This document shows positions 23,201 through 33,597 of a stretch of 64,000 bases of DNA, one piece after another. Position 1 is the stretch's first letter. The number at the start of each line of letters is the position of its first letter. The stretch lies in contig OY997591.1 in the NCBI GenBank assembly GCA_963921825.1, positions 32,881,825 through 32,945,824 on the forward strand, given 5' to 3'. A program made the position numbers and the translations under genes. This stretch comes from Erodium maritimum (taxonomy: Eukaryota > Streptophyta > Magnoliopsida > Geraniales > Geraniaceae). The notes beneath the pieces were generated by a model, which made no database searches, had not been told where the DNA came from, and saw only the letters and a list, made by a program, of their open reading frames with translations.

Positions 23201-24128
23201 TACGTTAGAGGGTGGATGTTGAGCAACATTCTCTTCCTCCCTAACACGAGGAGGACCATCCATCCTTATGTGACCCATTCCAAATGCATCACACTGCAAT
23301 TCATCGCCGACTTTTCTATTCACCAATGCGGTGTTCCATGCAATCAAAGAGGGTCACGCCCTGGGAACCTCACATGTGCTGACTTCAACCCGATTAAGAT
23401 AAAACCACTGCATCGTTCAAAGAAAAAGACATGTCACATGACTACTACATAACAGTTTATTAAATATAAAATGCAGCACGTTAAAATGAAAAACAAACTT
23501 ACCAACAAGAAAGTGATTGGTCCTACAAAATTCCTTGAACTATCGGGTTGATTTAACCAGACTGATTTTGTATCCACAAGTCTCTTAACTAAAAACTTGC
23601 ACCAATTAAAGTCTTGTATGTGAGATACATCAACAATGGATCGAAAACATGACTGGTTCACATAACCGTCAGTCCCAGAATCAATCATGAAAGTGACAAA
23701 TAACATCATAAAGTTCCTTTTGAAATCATCTCCACCTTCAACTTGCGTCTTCATCTGATCAACCAAGTGCTTGTTGGTGATAAGACGCTTCATCTCGCCT
23801 TTGTCTTTTGTATTGAACTGCCGCTGCCACAATTTAAGGTCATCAGTCAACAGTGCGCCCCACCGATCGACTATAACATCTTGCTCACCATTTGTAATCC
23901 CCAAAGTTTCATGCACTTCCTTTTCTGTGATACGCAATTTCACATCGGGAAAAACCAATGATGAGCTAAGGTGGTTATACTTATCCACCAGGTAGTATCC
24001 AATCTTGCGTGGAATGTTCTTCACAGCAAAATGAAGAATGTGACCAAACCCAATTTCACGCACTACTTCCTGTTGATGTTTGTTCAAACTCTACACCAGC
24101 TCAACCAATCTCTTTGGCGATGACCTGG
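20251..24128 (-). pseudogene. Ulp1-type (C48) SUMO-protease gene of a Mutator-like element, 3' part
   Basis: Multi-exon minus-strand gene. Exons inferred from splice sites: 24128-23503 (LVELV, stop, SLNKHQQEVVREIGFG; LGITNGEQDV), 23407-23111, 22896-21483 (long low-complexity Lys/Ala/Pro linker), 21379-21218, 21126-21028, 20933-20796, 20703-20510 and 20430-20251. The protease domain has the catalytic His in NHYTLICID and Asp in IEIIDN. The Cys motif DCG is at 20581-20589, but one base is missing right after it, so VYAMWHMESYLG is out of frame. Further breaks: TAG before SLNKH, TGA at 23354-23356, a frameshift near 22790 and a stop in exon 21379-21218. A Gypsy element separates it from its first exons (32714-33597). 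Plant transposon-borne ULP-like genes have this layout. The role of the protease in transposition is unknown. Confidence 0.85.
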
Positions 24129-26101
24129 TGTAATAACCACTCCCGGTCAACGCCAGTCAAACCTGCGAAAATCGGGAAAATTTAAAAAATTTAAGACTGA
24201 CAGTTAAGTGAACCTAAAATGACCCCGAGTGTCATACTGGACTTAATTTGACACCGTTATTGACCAAAGTGAGTTCCGGGGGACTCAGGGCAACTTTCTG
24301 ATCAACTTTGGAAAAGTTGACTTTTCGCTGGAAAAGTCAACCGAGCGACGTTTTGGTCCATTCGAGGACCGTTTTCGTAATTTCTTGGAAAAAGTGCACG
24401 TTCGGGGCCCGAAACGTCCGATTTTCGTGAATCTGATTGGAAAATATCTAGTAGATATTTTCCAAAAGGTGTGGGACCCAGCTTGCCACTTGTCAACCAA
24501 GTGGTGGTGTTAGTTTTGGGGGGAAAATGGGTGGTGGTGCCTATGTGTGGCCGGCCACATGTTAAAAAAAAGAAAAAAAAAAGGAAAATGAGTTAGTGTT
24601 TTAGAAAGAGAAAGAAGAGAGAAGAAAGGGAGAGAAGGAGAAGAAGGAAGAGAGGAAGCTAGGGTTTGGGCACTATTCACGTCATATCCAACCTTTGGAT
24701 CGTCTCAAGGCAAGGAGCAATCTCGTTCCCCTCGTTCCCCTCTTGAGTAAGCACCGAACCGATTCCCGTTTTGTTGTTTTTCAATTGTTAGGGTTTGTGT
24801 AAAACTATTAGTTTAAGGTGGTTTTGGTGTTGGGGTAATTGTTGGAGACGTTTTAGAGGTGTTGGAGGCTTGATTGAACGTTTTCCGGCGACCGGGGGCT
24901 CGGGAGAAGCCCCGGCCACCATGGGGGGTGGCCGGCCACCATAGGAGGTGGCTGGCCGGAGCTAGGGCCGACCACCACCATGATGGCCGAGCCTCATTTA
25001 AGCCCTAGGGCCCACGGCTAGGTTGGGCCGGGTGGGGCCCACGTGCTCGGGTGATCGGGTTTTGTGTTTCGGGTGGTTTAAAACGTTTCCCGGACCATTT
25101 ATCCTTAACCGAATCGAAAATTGGAATTAAATTGGAGAAGTTGTAATTTATCGGGTTTAGAAACTTTAAACGGTAATTAATTGACTCGGGAGTCGGAATT
25201 CGATTCGGTCAAGTACATTGGGACCCTTGAGTTATTCTAAGACCGTAGAAACGAAAACGGGAATTTTTGGAGCCCCGGAAAGGTATTTACAAAACCCGGG
25301 CAGATTCGCCATGTCGGGCGAATCGGGCCTTTACGGGTCCTTTATCGACAATGTCGAGTAATTGGGAAGTTTGGGAGTGATCGACATTGTCGGGGTTAAG
25401 TTTGGTCATCGAGTTTAATGATTTTCAGTTTATTCCTGCGGGTTGTTAAGTGCCTTAAATTTGTGTTCTTTTAGATCGTGCCACGGACCGAGGCAAGGGA
25501 AACCTAGGTGAGTGACTGAGATCATTACCGGAGCTCGTTGTTTGGCTTTTGGGAGAACACGCACGAGGTAGGGAAAAGTAGCCGGATCTCGGCCCTGACT
25601 GGGGAAAGTTAACAGTAGAATTGCATGTGACACCGGGGTGTCGTGGGTTGAATAGGTTTATTTAAATATTAGAAAAGCATGATACGGGAACGTAGCGAAT
25701 ATGAGAAAAGCATGTGACATTTAGTAGTGATCCCCGGAGTTGAGTTTGTTGTGGGTGTTACCGGCATTGTCTGCTAATTATGCCGTAGTCAGTCTGTTAT
25801 CTGTGGTGGTGAGCGAACGCTCACCCCTAGCTGCTTTTCCTATAGGTACTGATCACAGGACGGACTAGGTGAGCTCTCGAAGCTTGTGGAGCTAGGAGCG
25901 GAGTCCGGGTTTAGTCTTTTGAGTCTAGTGACGGATACCTTGTACTTTTGTCCACGTGTTGGTACGTATTTTTAAGTTGTAAATATTATTTTGTTTAATT
26001 AAGTGGAGTTTTTAAAGTGTTTACCCAAAACAGGTTTCTTGTTTTATTGTTTTAAAATGTTCGCGTCCCTAGTTCGGTTTTACTGAAATTGGGGCGTGAC
26101 A
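24129..26101 (+). repeat. Gypsy LTR, left, internally deleted (1973 bp)
   Basis: Starts TGTAATAACCACTCCCGG and ends GGGGCGTGACA. Relative to the right LTR it has lost the segment between TTAGTAGTG and CCCCGG (at about 25737), which in the right LTR holds all tandem repeats. It retains the palindrome pair at 25346-25392 and the GTGAGCG hairpin near 25810. Confidence 0.92.
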
Positions 26102-26104
26102 GCT

Positions 26105-26116
26105 TGGTATCAGAGC
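26105..26116 (+). other. primer binding site, initiator-Met tRNA (Gypsy)
   Basis: TGGTATCAGAGC, three bases after the end of the left LTR. Confidence 0.9.
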
Positions 26117-27735
26117 TCGAGGTTTCACACCTCGGACTGTACGTCAATTAGGTGGGGAGAGTCGAGTCGGTAAAGTCCCGTCGTGTGTTGGGTACGCAGG
26201 TTGGGAACCATGCGTAGACCCGTCGTGTTTTGAGTCTTGTTTGTGCCTGTGTGTATGTGCAGTACGGGGTTACTGGCATACTGTTTGTGTGTGCTACGTG
26301 GAACGTTTTTAAGCTGTCGCGGGTCGACTCAGGAGCGCTCTTGTAGTCGAACGTGACGGTGCTGATGTCAAGTCGGTACAACGTAGTTCGGGGACGCCTG
26401 AACCGGTTTGTAACTACCTGATGTCAAGAAATGAGGCTTTTAATGGAGTGGAAAAAGTTTTAAAATTTGTTGGCCCTGTTGGCGTGTTTTAAAGTTGTTT
26501 GGCCCTGTGGGCGTACGTTTTGATTTTGGTGGGCCCGGTGGGCAAGGTTCGACTTTGGTTGACCCGGTGAGCGGGGGTCGTGTTGTTGGCCTTGCCGGTT
26601 TGTGTTTTGATTGAGGTTGGGGAGACTTGTGTTTGGTCTTGAATGGGTGTACGTGTGTTGGTAAATTGTGGGTCGAGCGTGTGTGTACTTTAAGGAGTTT
26701 TGGGGATAAAACGGGGTAAGGTTTGAGTCTGAAACAAAGGAAAAAAGGCCCAGTAGCGTTGCTAGGGCCTGGGCTGCGGTCTGGCGTCTAGGGCTTTAGC
26801 AAAACAGAGGGTCTGGAGGGTGGCCTGGTGGCCGAGACCTCCGCGGCCTGGGGGCGGCCTGGTGGCCGAGGCCTCCGCGGCCTGGTGGCCGGGGCCTCCG
26901 CGTCCTGGAGGGCGGCCTGGTGGCCGAGGCACCGCGGCCTGGAGGGCGGCCTGGTGGCTGAGGCCTCCGCGGCCTGGGGGGCGGCCTGGTGGCCGAGGCT
27001 TTAGCAGATCAGAGAAATCCGAGGCTTTATCTTTTGTTTCGTTGTGCGGTTAGGCTTGTCGTTGTGTGACTTGGTGCACGTTTTTGCGATCTATTTGAGG
27101 TCTCCTTACGTATTATTTTTAATTGAAGTATTAATAGTATGAGCATTGGTGTATGTTCAGTTGAGAGCATGATCCCCGTCTTGAGCTTTCCCTACGTGAT
27201 CGGGTATTTGGGTGAGTGAGGTTGTGATCAATAGTGATTACTGAATTGAGGAAGTGTTTCCCGTGTCGAGGTTTATCTTACTTGAGCGAGCACTTGAGGT
27301 GTTGTTAGCATGGGCGGTAGGACGTTTGGCTTCAGTTTTGTGATGGTGGTTTGCCCTGACTAAAGTGGTAAGTCTTTGGTGCGTTACTAGTATGCCATAA
27401 TCGAACGGGTGTCCGTGGATGTGAGCATCACGCTCATCCCCTTTACTACTTTCCCGCAAGGGACGAGTAGCGAACACTGGTTTGGTTGCGGAAAGTTATA
27501 AGTAAGTGCACAAAGGACTGGATGAGGGCTTGGTGTACGTTTGTGTTGTTAAGTTTGAGGTTCCGCCTACGTGTATTATAATTAAAGTATGATTAGCGTG
27601 AACGGTGTGGCGTTTAGTAACAAGTACGTTGTGGTAGACGTAGACCGTGTGAACGTTAATGTGTTCGAGCTGGTTGTCTTTATTTGAGTTCGCAAACTGA
27701 ACGTTTGTGTGTATCCGTGCAGAGGATACCTGCTG
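26117..27735 (+). other. Gypsy leader, repeat-rich
   Basis: No gene. It holds GGCCCTGTGGGCGT-type repeats (26465-26560), a GC-rich minisatellite (26815-27005), and words shared with the leader of the truncated minus-strand Gypsy (10720-11940). Confidence 0.75.
26815..27005 (+). repeat. GC-rich minisatellite in Gypsy leader
   Basis: Imperfect tandem array of GGCGGCCTGGTGGCCGAGG followed by CCTCCGCGGCCTGG, about five units. The Trp/Pro/Gly-rich open frame over it (from 26820) is a by-product. Confidence 0.85.
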
Positions 27736-28896
27736 ATGGCTCGTGGCAGACGAGGAAGAGCAGCAGTGGCACGGGGACGAGCGCCCTCGCGAGGCAGGCG
27801 GGGACGGTCAACGGGGACACCAGGACGGGTGCCCACCGTTGAGCCCGCCGAGTACGCCGAGGCGCAGGGTACTCCTGTCGGTGAGGACAGGAGGAGCGAT
27901 GCGGGAACTTCTACGGGCATGCCCAGCGTCCCGCCGGTCGCAGACCCACCCGTCATGACTGCCCTAGATGAACTGACCAGGACAGTCCAGAGCTTAGTGG
28001 CGGTCATTGCCAACCGAGAGTCGGCTTCACCAGCCCCAGAGGCAGCCGCGGTCCCAGTGAGGCCCGGTCAGACAGAGGATCATACATCCCGAGCACTACT
28101 TTACTTCCTGAACCTCGGGATACCTACATTTGCCGGGGAGCCGAACCCCGACCTAGCCGAGAGGTGGCTATAGCAGGTCACGCGAGACCTGGATACATCG
28201 GGTGTCGAGGATGGTCGTCGTAGGGTGTCCTTCGCGGCCCACCAGCTGAGAGACAGCGCCTACCACTGGTGGGGGCGTGTGAATGACATGGTCGGTTATG
28301 ACTACAGCATCTTCTAGACAGTTTTTCTGGAACAGTACTTTCCCGAGTCGGCTCGGTTGGAGCGACATCGGCAATTCCTAGACTTGGAACAGGAGGGGAT
28401 GAAGGTAGCAGAGTACGAGGCCATGTTCACGGCCTTGGCCAGATTTGCGCCGGAGATGGTGATGACCGAGCAGAACCGTTGCATGCGGTTCCAGGGAGGA
28501 CTGAGGCTGGGGATTCGGAACCAGGTTCTCGCCTTGAGACTGCGGAAGTACACAGATCTCGTGGACACCGCAGCGACGGTGGAGCAGGGGATCCGGGATG
28601 CGGCCAGGACCCGTGAGGTTCGACAGCGGCCGACCAGCTTTACAGGGCCGTCCGACTCACGAGACTCGCGGAGGCAGAGGACCACGGGGTTCTTCCGACC
28701 AACGACTCATCAGGGTGGAGCGAGACAGCTGGGGTCAGTGGCATCAGTTGGGCCAGTCACGTCAGAGAGGGCGTCGAAGTGCTATACCTGTGGCCAGCGA
28801 GGCCACCTCCGTCGCGAGTGTCCGATGGAAGGAGGGCTCACAACGCAGCCGGCGACCAGCCGTACGGGCCAGGGCACGGAATCGAGAGCCGACTAG
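27736..28896 (+). pseudogene. Gypsy gag with CCHC zinc knuckle, two in-frame stops
   Basis: The ATG at 27736 starts MARGRRGRAAVARGRAP, a basic Arg/Gly-rich start usual in Gypsy gag. The frame then runs through the capsid-like retrotrans_gag region (FLNLGIPTFAGEPNPDLAERWL, QLRDSAYHWWGRV, FLEQYFPESARLERHRQFL, YEAMFTALARFAPEMV) to a zinc knuckle CYTCGQRGHLRREC (about 28780-28821; CX2CX4HX4C intact). TAG stops at 28171-28173 and 28315-28317 interrupt it, each where a sense codon is expected. The frame ends at 28896. Capsid protein is predicted not to be made in full without readthrough. Confidence 0.88.
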
Positions 28897-29266
28897 ACCG
28901 GCTGTTTCCGATGCGGCCGGGTTGGTCACACCATTGCGTGGTGCCGCGAGTCGTCGAGGGCAATGTCAGCGCAGCGACCGCAGCAGTCGCGTACAGTACA
29001 GTTGCCCAAGGGTCGTCCTCGTCAGAGTCAGCAGTCCAGACTGTCACAGCCTTCTACGAGCGCGCCGACTCCGAGACAGCAGCAGAGCTATGGGTATCCA
29101 GCGGCCAGTGCGCCGGGTCAGAGGCAGCAGGAGTCGGAGGGAATAATGTACGCGGTCACCGACTCCCGGGCCCCAGTTGCCCCTACCTACCGCGAGACCT
29201 ATCAGGGTACGTGTTTATTGTACCTTATATGAGCGTTATTCTAAATTTCGCGGACGAAATTCCTTT
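28897..29266 (+). pseudogene. Gypsy gag tail fused to the end of pol (deletion junction)
   Basis: After the zinc knuckle a Gln/Ser-rich frame (28963-29232) continues the gag tail to ESEGIMYAVTDSRAP, after a frameshift. Within 50 bases the sequence becomes AATTTCGCGGACGAAATTCC, the same words found at the pol end of the full Gypsy element (52966-52985 on the other strand). All of pol is therefore missing between about 29210 and 29245. Confidence 0.78.
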
Positions 29267-29279
29267 AAGGGGGGTAGAT
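29267..29279 (+). other. polypurine tract (Gypsy)
   Basis: AAGGGGGGTAGAT directly before the right LTR; the equivalent on the minus strand is 52947-52958. Confidence 0.9.
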
Positions 29280-31179
29280 TGTAATAACCACTCCCGGTCA
29301 ACGTCAGTCAAACCTGCGAAAAACGGGAAAATTTAAAAAAAATTAAGACTGACAGTTAAGTGAACCTAAAATGACCCCGAGTGTCATACCGGACTTAAGT
29401 TGACCCCATTATTGACCAAAGTGAGTTCCGGGGGACTCGGGGCAACTTTCTGATCAACTTGGGAAAAGTTGAGTTTTCGCTGGAAAAGTCAACCGAGCGA
29501 CATTTTGGTCCATTCGAGGACCGTTTTGGATCCAAAAAGCTTAGCCGTCGTCGCAGCGGTCTTAGTTGAGTCGTTCCCTTGTAGCCCGCCAAGTTTCGTA
29601 ATTTATTGGAAAAAGTGCCCGTTCGAGGCCCGAAACGTCCGATTTTCGCGAATATAATTGGAAAATATCTAGTAGATATTTTCCAAAAGGTGTGGGACCC
29701 AGGTTGCCACTTGTCAACCAAGTGGTGGTGTTAGTTTTGGGGGGAAAATGGGTGGTGGTGCCTATGTGTGGCCGGCCACATGTTAAAAAAAAGAAAAAAA
29801 AAAGGAAAATGAGTTAGTGTTTTAGAAAGAGAAAGAAGAGAGAAGAAAGGGAGAGAAGGAGAAGAAGGAAGAGAGGAAGCTAGGGTTTGGGCACTATTCA
29901 CGTCATATCCAACCTTTGGATCGTCTCAAGGCAAGGAGCAATCTCGTTCCCCTCGTTCTCCTCTTGAGTAAGCACCGAACCGATTCCCGTTTTGTTGTTT
30001 TTCAATTGTTAGGGTTTGTGTAAAACTATTAGTTTAAGGTGGTTTTGGTGTTGGGGTAATTGTTGGAGACGTTTTAGAGGTGTTGGAGGCTTGATTGAAC
30101 GTTTTCCAGCGACCGGGGGCTCGGGAGAAGCCCCGGCCACCATGGGGGGTGGCCGGCCACCATAGGAGGTGGCTGGCCGGAGCTAGGGCCGGCCACCACC
30201 ATGGTGGCCGAGCCTCATTTAATCCCTAGGGCCCACGGCTAGGTTGGGCCGGGTGGGGCCCACGTGCTCGGGTGATCGGGTTTTGTGTTTCGGGTGGTTT
30301 AAAACGTTTCCCGGACCATTTATCCTTAACCGAATCGAAAATTGGAATTAAATTGGAGAAGTTGTAATTTATCGGGTTTAGAAACTTTAAACGGTAATTA
30401 ATTGACTCGGGAGTCGGAATTCGATTCTGTCAAATACATTGGGACCCTTGAGTTATTCTAAGACCGTAGAAACGAAAACGGGAATTTTTGGAGCCCCGGA
30501 AAGGTATTTACAAAACCCGGGCAGATTCGCCATGTCGGGCGAATCGGGCCTTTACGGGTCCTTTATCGACAATGTCGAGTAATTGGGAAGTTTGGGAGTG
30601 ATCGACATTGTCGGGGTTAAGTTTGGTCATCGAGTTTAATGATTTTCAGTTTATTCCTGCGGGTTGTTAAGTGCCTTAAATTTGTGTTCTTTTAGATCGT
30701 GCCACGGACCGAGGCAAGGGAAACCTGGGTGAGTGACTGAGACCATCACCGGAGCTCGTTGTTTGGCTTTTCGGAGAACACGCACGAGGTAGGGAAAAGT
30801 AGCCGGATCTCGGCCCTGACTGGGGAAAGTTAACAGTAGAATTGCATGTGACACCGGGGTGTCGTGGGTTGAATAGGTTTATTTAAATATTAGAAAAGCA
30901 TGATACGGGAACGTAGCGAATATGAGAAAAGCATGTTACGGGAACTTAGTAATTATTGAGAAATGCATGTGACACTTAGTAGTGTCGTAGGAGCAGAGAA
31001 CTTAGCGTTAATTGTTTTACTGGAGGCATATGACCATGCCCGGAGGTTGTTTGTGAACTTATCGATATTAGGAGTACTGGAGGCATATGACCATGCCCGG
31101 AGGTTGATTGTGAAACTGTTGATGTTAGGACTGTTGGAGGCTTGGTTAAGCCGGAGGTTGATTGCTTATTTGGTGTCTT

Positions 31180-31560
31180 GGGTGGCCTTGAGAGCCCTTA
31201 TTTTATTATCGAGTTTTGGGTGGCCTTGAGAGCCCGTATTATTTATTGATTGAGTTTGGGTGGCCTTGGGAGCCCGTACTTTATTATCGAGTTTTGGGTG
31301 GCCTTGAGAGCCCGTATTATTATTGATTGAGTTTGGGTGGCCTTGAGAGCCCGTACTTTATTATCGAGTTTTGGGTGGCCTTGAGAGCCCGTACTTTATT
31401 ATCGAGTTTTGGGTGGCCTTGAGAGCCCGTATTATTTATTGATTGAGTTTGGGTGGCCTTGAGAGCCCGTGTATTTGAATTGGTGTCTTGGGTGGCCATG
31501 AGAGCCCGTAGTCAATTGTTGGTGTTTTGGGTGGCCTTGAGGGCCCGTGTACTAAGGTCG
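31180..31560 (+). repeat. LTR tandem repeats, about 40-bp unit, 8-9 copies
   Basis: Unit GGGTGGCCTTGAGAGCCCGT plus an AT-rich spacer alternating TTTATTATCGAGTTTT and ATTATTGATTGAGTTT. The core matches the GGGTGGCCATGAGTGCCCGT core of the 58-bp unit in other LTRs. Confidence 0.88.
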
Positions 31561-31904
31561 GTGTCTTTGGCTGGCCTGACCGAGTTAGAGTCTCGGGGGG
31601 GTTGCAAGCTTCCTTTAGCTGGCTTACGAGTTAAAGTCTCGGTAAGTTGAAAGCGTGTCTTATGGTTGGTGTCTTGGGAGGCCGTGAGTGCCTGTGGGGT
31701 TGTTGAGTCCGTGTCTTACTGTCGGTGTGTCTTGGGAGGCCGTGAGTGCCTGTGGGGCTGTTGAGTTCGAGTTTTACTGTTGGTGTCTTGGTGGCCATGA
31801 GTGCCTGTGAGTGTTGAACTTGTGTTGTTACTGGTTGATGAATTTGCGTGTGATTGTGATTGTGATTGTGATTGTGATTGCGGATCCCGGTAGGTTGCAA
31901 GAAT

Positions 31905-32105
31905 TCTTTGGCTGGCCTGACCAAGTTTGAGTATCAACGGGTTGCAAGCATTCTTTGGCTGGCCTGACACAGTTTGAGTAACACAGGTTGCAAGCATTCT
32001 TTGGCTGGCCTGGTCCGAGTTTGAGTAACACAGGTTGCAAGCATTCTTTGGCTGGCCTGGTCCGAGTTTGAGTATCACAGGTTGTAAGCATTCTTTGGCT
32101 AGCTT
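31905..32105 (+). repeat. LTR tandem repeats, about 50-bp unit
   Basis: Four copies of GGTTGCAAGCATTCTTTGGC followed by TGGCCTG and GAGTTTGAGTA. A different unit from the GGGTGGCC repeats just upstream; TTTAGCTGGC near 31615 may be an earlier copy. Confidence 0.82.
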
Positions 32106-32713
32106 GATCCGTGTTCGTGAGAGTGGGAGAGGTTACCGAGCAGCTGGTATGCGATCCTTTGTGATCTTGTTTGGTGTGCGATCCTTTGTGATCTGTTTGG
32201 TGTTGTGTAGCTGTCGTTTGAGTCCTTGGGAGAGGTCGTCAATTGTAGTGTCGGGTCTGCTTACGTGGTTGAGTGTTGAGTCGTTTGAGGAAGGTCACCG
32301 TGGGTGTTTGTAAGTTAGAGTACTTGGGTTGGGGATGGTGTTTCCCCGGTGTTGAGTTGTTATTGGTGTTACCTGCTTTGTCTGCTAATTATGTCGTAGT
32401 CAGTCTGTTATTCGCGGTGGTGAGCGAACGCTCACCCCTAGCTGCTTTTCCTACAGGTACTGTTCGTGGGACGGACTAGGTGAGCTCTCAAAGCTTGTGG
32501 AGCTAGGAGCGGAGTCCGGGTTTTGTCTTTTGAGTCTAGTGACGGATACCTTGTACTTTTGTCCACTTGTTGGGACGTGTTTTAAACTGTAATTATTATT
32601 TTGTTGAACAAATGGTACTTTTAAAGTGTTTAATGAAAACAGGTGTTCAAGTGTTTTTATGTTTTAAAATGTTCGCGTCCCTAGTTTGGTTTTACTGAAA
32701 TTGGGTCGTGACA

Positions 32714-33597
32714 GCAGCTAATTCTCCAGCTCTCTTCTTTCCGGCTTTAGCAAGTGGGACAACTACAACAGAACTTCCTCCATCAAGAGATTCACGAACC
32801 TCAGCTATCTTCTTCTTTTTATTTGAAACTCTTCGTTTATCTTTTTTCATAATAGACTTCTGTTTCTTCAACATATTAGCAAGAGTCACATTTTCTTCAC
32901 CAACATCAACCTCTGTGTATGGCCTATCCATTAAAAGAAGAGGACGCAGTGTATCCGGAGTTTTGTCTATAATTAGCAAACAAGGGTTTGCATATTAGCA
33001 AAACAGACAATATAAGAAAACATCAAAGAGGATATTGCGTATTCTCAAACAGGGGAAATTGTTTCTCAAACCAGGGTGCGTATATACGCAAAACAGATAT
33101 TCAGTATCCGCAAACTAGATACAACATATTCGCAAACAGTCAATCAATAACCTCACACCCAGATATTGCATATCTCAAACAGGGAAAAGTTAGTTCTCAA
33201 ATCAGGGTGCATATATCCGCAAAACATATAATCCTTAACCTCAACCAACATATTGCATATTCTAAAACAAGGAAAAACCAGTTTCTCAAACCAAGGATTG
33301 ACTATTCGCAAAACAAAAAAACAGTACCCGAAAACTAGATACTACATATTCGCAAAACAGAAAACCCATAACCTCAACCAACAACTTGGTTATCCTGAAA
33401 AGTAGAGCAAAAACATCTCATAATTGAATAATTTCATATATGAATTGAAATGTTGTACTCTAAAAGCGAAACGCAAATACTCTGAAAACATCGCAACTGT
33501 AAAAATCCGCAAACTACAAACACTATAATCTCAAATTACCTGATTCGGTGTCACTGTTGCAGGATGTTGTAGATTCATCGACCTTCTTCTTCAGTCT
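32714..33597 (-). pseudogene. Ulp1-type gene, 5' exons, cut off by the Gypsy insertion
   Basis: Two exons fit on the minus strand. Exon 33597-33540 (RLKKKVDESTTSCNSDTES) ends in a GT donor. The next starts at 32966 after TTATAG and joins in phase (Gly/Asp codon split) to give DKTPDTLRPLLLMDRPYTE, VGEENVTLANMLKKQ, a Lys-rich run and GKKRAGELAA, where the Gypsy LTR begins at 32713. The intron (33539-32967) is full of the dispersed CGCAAAC/TCTCAAAC motif. The first exon with the start codon was not identified. The continuation is at 24128 and below, starting SPKRLVELV. A few residues may be lost between, since there is no target duplication. Confidence 0.72.
32996..33535. repeat. Cluster of about 20 CGCAAAC / TCTCAAAC motifs in an intron
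   Basis: Words of the form TATTCGCAAAC, TATCCGCAAAC, TATTCTCAAAC and GTTTCTCAAACCAGG recur about every 25-30 bases, mostly on the plus strand. The same words occur in other introns and spacers from 15.7 to 24 kb, but I do not see them in the LTR retrotransposons. Confidence 0.75.

Larger units (their letters stand above)
24129..32713 (+). mobile_element. gag-only Gypsy retrotransposon (TR-GAG-like), inserted in the Ulp1 gene
   Basis: Left LTR 24129-26101, right LTR 29280-32713, interior 3178 bp. The interior holds a PBS, a 1.6-kb leader and a gag gene ending in a zinc knuckle, then runs directly into the end-of-pol sequence and PPT. There is no protease, reverse transcriptase, RNase H or integrase, so it needs a helper. 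The 5' 1.6 kb of the two LTRs are nearly identical, but the left LTR lacks about 70 bp near 24372 and about 1.4 kb of minisatellite near 25737. No target duplication is seen: CCTGG on the left, GCAGC on the right. Related in LTR ends to the other Gypsy LTRs here. Confidence 0.9.
29280..32713 (+). repeat. Gypsy LTR, right, complete (3434 bp)
   Basis: Starts TGTAATAACCACTCCCGG and ends GGGTCGTGACA. It contains the paired palindromes near 30566 and 30602, three tandem-repeat blocks (31180-31560, 31660-31830, 31905-32105) and the GTGAGCG hairpin near 32420. The left LTR lacks the tandem blocks. Confidence 0.92.

Noticed and set aside
26820-27053. Trp/Pro/Gly-rich protein
   Set aside because: By-product of the GC-rich minisatellite in the Gypsy leader.
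24124-32718. A 5-bp target duplication for the gag-only Gypsy element
   Set aside because: CCTGG on the left and GCAGC on the right do not match, even allowing small shifts.
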